Assembly: GCF_001905825.1 (NCBI RefSeq)
Contig: NZ_LIVV01000007.1
Coordinates: 248,001-312,000, forward strand
Direction of reading: 5' to 3'
Source: Streptomyces sp. CB02009
GTDB lineage: Bacteria > Actinomycetota > Actinomycetes > Streptomycetales > Streptomycetaceae
DNA length: 64,000 nucleotides
How positions within the stretch are numbered: the first letter of the stretch is position 1; each line of letters begins with the position of its first letter. The notes under the pieces were generated by a model, which did not search any database, had not been told where the DNA came from, and saw nothing but the letters and a program-made list of their open reading frames with translations. A program made the position numbers and the translations under genes. Below, piece by piece: positions 61,538 through 64,000 of the stretch.

Positions 61538-62524
61538 ATGATCAACATCGTTCCGCTCACCCAGGTCTCGACCGAGGACGCCACCGCCTGGCACGCGGTC
61601 GTGTCGGCCTCGCTCGCCGCCGATCTGCCCGAGGAGCCCCGGCCCACGGTCGAGCAGATCCGTGCCCAACTCTCCGTCGTCGGGCGGGACAACCGCCGGC
61701 TGCTGTGGCTGGCGGCCGACGCCGACGGCGCGGTGGTCGGTGTGGCCGGACTGCGGCTGTTCACCTCGCCGGGTCAGCAGCACCTGGCGGAGCTGGAGCT
61801 GCACGTCACCCCGGAGCGACGGCGCTCGGGAGTGGGCTCGCACCTGCTGGCCACGGCGGTGGGAGCGGCACGGGACGACGAGCGCCGCAGCCTGGTGGCC
61901 GCCGCGCCCGGCGAGGGACCGACGGGCGCCTTCTGCGCCGCCCGCGGCTTCCGGCGCGTCCTGGCCCTCGACCACCTGCTGCTCGACGTCGCGGACGCCG
62001 ACGTCGCCGAGGCCGAGGCGGAACACCCCGGTTACGAACTGGTCGGCTGGACGGGCACGGTTCCCGACGAACTGGCCGAGGCCTTCGCCTCGGCCAAGAA
62101 CGCGATGAACGACATGCCCATGGGCGACATGGACTTCGGCAGCCGGACGTGGACCGCCGACCGGGTCCGCGCGATGGCCGAAGTCCTGGCCGACCGCGGT
62201 GACCTGCTGCTGACGACGGCGGCGCTGGAGAAGGGCGGGAAGGGCGAGATGGCCGGATACACCGAGATCGTCATCCGCTCCGGGGAGACGCGGCGGGCCC
62301 TGCAGTACGACACCGCGGTGGCGCCCGCCCACCGCGGCCACGGGCTGGGGCTGTGGGTCAAGGCGGAGATGGTGCGCAGGCTCCGGGCCGAGCACCCCGG
62401 GATCGAGGAGGTGGAGACGGACAACGCGCAGGACAACACCCACATGATCGCGGTCAACCACCGCCTGGGCTTCCGCTTCCACCGCAGCACGCACGAGTAC
62501 CAGCTGGACCTACTGACCGACTGA
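61538..62524 (+). CDS. Tandem-GNAT acetyltransferase (mycothiol synthase-like)
   Basis: ATG 61538 after GAGGAG; 328 residues in two GNAT domains. Domain one carries ELHVTPERRRSGVGSHLL; domain two has TAVAPAHRGHGLGLWVKA and ETDNAQDNTHMIAVNHRLGF. The two-domain build is like MshD or Eis-type enzymes. The second loop is the better acetyl-CoA site. A substrate amine is not predictable. It is divergent from the P-loop kinase gene, 213 bases apart. Confidence 0.86.
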   Translation: MINIVPLTQVSTEDATAWHAVVSASLAADLPEEPRPTVEQIRAQLSVVGRDNRRLLWLAADADGAVVGVAGLRLFTSPGQQHLAELELHVTPERRRSGVGSHLLATAVGAARDDERRSLVAAAPGEGPTGAFCAARGFRRVLALDHLLLDVADADVAEAEAEHPGYELVGWTGTVPDELAEAFASAKNAMNDMPMGDMDFGSRTWTADRVRAMAEVLADRGDLLLTTAALEKGGKGEMAGYTEIVIRSGETRRALQYDTAVAPAHRGHGLGLWVKAEMVRRLRAEHPGIEEVETDNAQDNTHMIAVNHRLGFRFHRSTHEYQLDLLTD

Positions 62525-62539
62525 CGAAAGCCCCCGCTC

Positions 62540-62640
62540 CTGTCCCACCCGGTCCCGTCCCAGTCCCGCCCGGTCCTGCCCAGTGCCGCCCAGTCTCGTC
62601 CCGTCCGGTCCCGCCCGGTCCCGCCCGGTCCCCTCCCGCC
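62540..62640 (+). repeat. Imperfect CCCGGTCCCG-type tandem repeats
   Basis: About ten degenerate copies of a 10-base unit close to CCCGGTCCCG fill this stretch after the GNAT gene. Some copies read CCCAGTCCCG or CCCAGTGCCG. No gene is supported between 62525 and 62816. Confidence 0.65.
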
Positions 62641-62816
62641 CCGACGCCCGCTCGCCGCAGGGCCCGAGGCGATCCGACCGAGGCGATCCGCCCGCGGCGA
62701 TCCGCCCGGACGGACGGGACGTCAGACCACCCGGACGGAGGCGCCGGCGGGCGCCGTGCGGGGGACACCTTCCCGAACCCCCGTGACCAGGCGTTCCGGC
62801 AGCCGGTTGGCGAACC

Positions 62817-63053
62817 GTGAAGAAGATCATCGCCACCACGGCCCTGGCCTGCGCCGCTCTCGCCCTCGCCACTCCGGCCCACGCGGACAACGACAGCAAC
62901 TTCGGACCCGGCGTGAACGCCGCCAACAACTGGAACTTCAGCGCCGCAGCCGTCTGCTTCCAGGAGCTGGCGGTCGTCCCCGTGGGCGGCGCGTGGACGG
63001 GCGACACCACGAACCACTGCACCAACGGCAACGTGCTCAACCACGCCGGCTGA
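62817..63053 (+). CDS. Small secreted protein with one predicted disulfide
   Basis: GTG 62817; 78 residues. A clean signal peptide (KKIIATTALACAALALATPA then HA-DNDS) leaves a mature part of about 55 residues rich in Asn, Gly and Ala, with two Cys (AAVCFQEL and NHCTNGN). Composition recalls small streptomycete surface peptides such as chaplins and rodlins, but it has no family motif. It ends just before the tRNA fragment. No strong ribosome-binding site is seen. Confidence 0.7.
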   Translation: MKKIIATTALACAALALATPAHADNDSNFGPGVNAANNWNFSAAAVCFQELAVVPVGGAWTGDTTNHCTNGNVLNHAG

Positions 63054-63070
63054 CCACCCCGACCAGCAAA

Positions 63071-63094
63071 AAGACCCTCCCGAAGGAGGGTCTT
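63071..63094 (-). terminator. Intrinsic terminator of the tRNA gene fragment
   Basis: AAGACCCTCC-TTCG-GGAGGGTCTT followed by a T-run on the minus strand. The UUCG tetraloop and 10-bp stem make it a strong terminator, as usual after tRNA genes. On the plus strand it can also end transcription of the small secreted protein. Confidence 0.88.
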
Positions 63095-63102
63095 ACGCGG
63101 AG

Positions 63103-63138
63103 CGCCCCCGGCAGGACTCGAACCTGCGGCCAAGTGCT
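63103..63138 (-). other. tRNA 3' fragment: probable attachment site of an integrated element
   Basis: On the minus strand the sequence reads anticodon-stem end GCACT, variable loop, T-arm GCAGG-TTCGAGT-CCTGC and acceptor strand CGGGGGC plus discriminator G. No 5' half (a GCCCCCG acceptor, D-arm or anticodon) lies in the adjoining bases toward 63200. Only the tRNA 3' part is therefore present, next to its own terminator. Site-specific integrases use this part as core attachment site. The tRNA is possibly Arg-type, which I infer from the arms only. Confidence 0.72.
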
Positions 63139-63917
63139 GGAAGGGAATTGGTGTGATTCGCGGATTAGGTGCTTGACCTGCGTCTTTGTCGGCACTCGCA
63201 GGTCCCGCGCTCCAGGCAGCAGGCGGATGGCGAGTACGGACCCGTCGGGCATGGACGGAGACGGGCCCCACTTCTTGTCTGAGGCGAGCCGGGGACGGGT
63301 GTGCCGGGCAGCGTGTACGCGGATGCGGTACTCCTCGGCCTTACTTCCTGCTGCGAGGAGGTCGAAGGGTTCCCCGTCCAGGCCGGAGAAGGCTTCGGCG
63401 CGGAGGCCGTTCAGCTGGAGCACATGGCCGGTGTCGGCGTAGTGCGTCCGAGGAGTCGGCGGCCGTCGGCGGCGGCTTGCTCGAGGTCGTCGGAGCGGTC
63501 ATTGCCCGGCCGTTCGGTGGGGTAGCAAGCGGTGCCCTGGCCGGAGTAAGTAGAGGCGAGCAAGCAAAGGCCAGCAGGCTCGGTGCCTCGTTCTACGCGC
63601 GGATGTGTACGCCCTCGAGGCGCGCCGATACGGACGCCAATTGCTGCGCAGAAATGGCCGCGTTGCTGTGGATTCCCTGGCAGCGATGGGGATCGCAAAG
63701 GACGGCTCCCCGCTCGCCAGACCTCCGCGAAGTACTGCGGCCGGTAAGGCAAGTACGCTGCGCATATCGAATCACTCTTTGGGTGATCGGCCACGCTCCG
63801 GGAGGTCTAGCCACCTCGGCGGGGTCTTCTTGTGTCACGCGATCGGAGCACATGCGTGTATGCGTACTCGCTTATCTGCGGTCGCGTGAACAGGCAAATG
63901 CGCACAGCCTTTGCCGT
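63139..63917. other. Probable end of an integrated element; no supported gene
   Basis: This 779-base stretch has a clearly lower GC content and no strongly biased frame. A minus-strand frame near 63160-63423 contains GEPFDLLAAG and YRIRVHAARHT, reminiscent of a fragment of a streptomycete hypothetical protein, but runs on through the tRNA fragment and is likely a relic. The rest shows no recognisable gene. Confidence 0.4.
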
Positions 63918-64000
63918 ATGGATCTCGATCGCAGTACGACCGTATGGCCTCAGGCGGTCGATGAACTACGCCGGCTCCTGGATGCGGTCAAATGGCGGGC
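63918..64000 (+). CDS. Start of a protein gene cut by the window edge
   Basis: ATG 63918 opens a frame MDLDRSTTVWPQAVDELRRL that stays open to the end (27 codons). Third-position GC is about 60%, lower than the host genes but fitting for the element. The Leu/Arg-rich helix after the start recalls helix-turn-helix proteins of integrative elements, though that is a guess. No clear ribosome-binding site. Confidence 0.4.
   Translation, partial: MDLDRSTTVWPQAVDELRRLLDAVKWR

Noticed and set aside
63037..63423. A minus-strand frame crossing the tRNA fragment
   Set aside because: It reads through the tRNA arms and terminator, so it cannot be a functional gene as a whole; at most its upstream part is a relic.

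Overview
The window is about 73% GC with dense genes, strongly GC-biased third codon positions, GTG starts and TTGACN/TAGNNT-type promoters. The citrate synthase, AfsR/SARP regulator, tandem CrcB pair, kdpFABC operon and DUF993 operon all look like those of Streptomyces. I read it as a chromosomal segment of a Streptomyces species. All function calls come from reading translations and motifs; no database search was run.

Layout. 1-11.8 kb: the end of an ABC exporter, two small membrane or secreted proteins, a secreted S37 tripeptidyl aminopeptidase, a secreted GH3 glycosidase, a divergent LysR/EamA-exporter pair followed by a small kinase, an S9 oligopeptidase and a DUF4097 protein. 12.4-16.7 kb: a LacI regulator divergent from a three-gene sugar operon (Gfo/Idh oxidoreductase, DUF993 aldolase-like protein, TIM-barrel epimerase) with a perfect LacI-type operator just after the promoter. 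16.8-21.9 kb: a VapBC toxin-antitoxin pair, a DUF937 protein, RecD2 helicase and citrate synthase. 22.2-26.7 kb: copper export (copA, copZ, a CsoR-type operator) and a CPA2 antiporter. 26.1-29.5 kb: a TetR regulator and an MMPL exporter sharing two palindromic operators. 29.8-36.2 kb: a myo-inositol catabolic cluster (IolE-like gene divergent from iolC-iolB-iolD-mmsA).

36.3-43.7 kb: a GNAT enzyme, an unusual fusion of an extracytoplasmic alpha/beta hydrolase to an ABC ATPase with its permease, a LuxR-type regulator, a VWA lipoprotein and a DUF1772 protein. 44.0-48.5 kb: a regulatory block with a SARP activator, a GAF/PucR-type regulator and an IS701-like transposase that seems to have lost catalytic residues. 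48.9-50.6 kb: two overlapping crcB fluoride-channel genes and a uricase. 50.9-55.6 kb: a high-affinity potassium ATPase operon (kdpFABC) led by an extra 27-residue membrane peptide; no kdpDE is visible. 55.6-62.5 kb: an AlkZ-like DNA glycosylase carrying a QAQ motif, a phytase-like secreted protein, a sortase, an MFS transporter, a P-loop kinase and a tandem-GNAT acetyltransferase.

Right edge. At about 63.1 kb a tRNA 3' fragment with its terminator is followed by lower-GC, non-syntenic-looking DNA. This looks like an attachment site, with an integrated element running out of the window.
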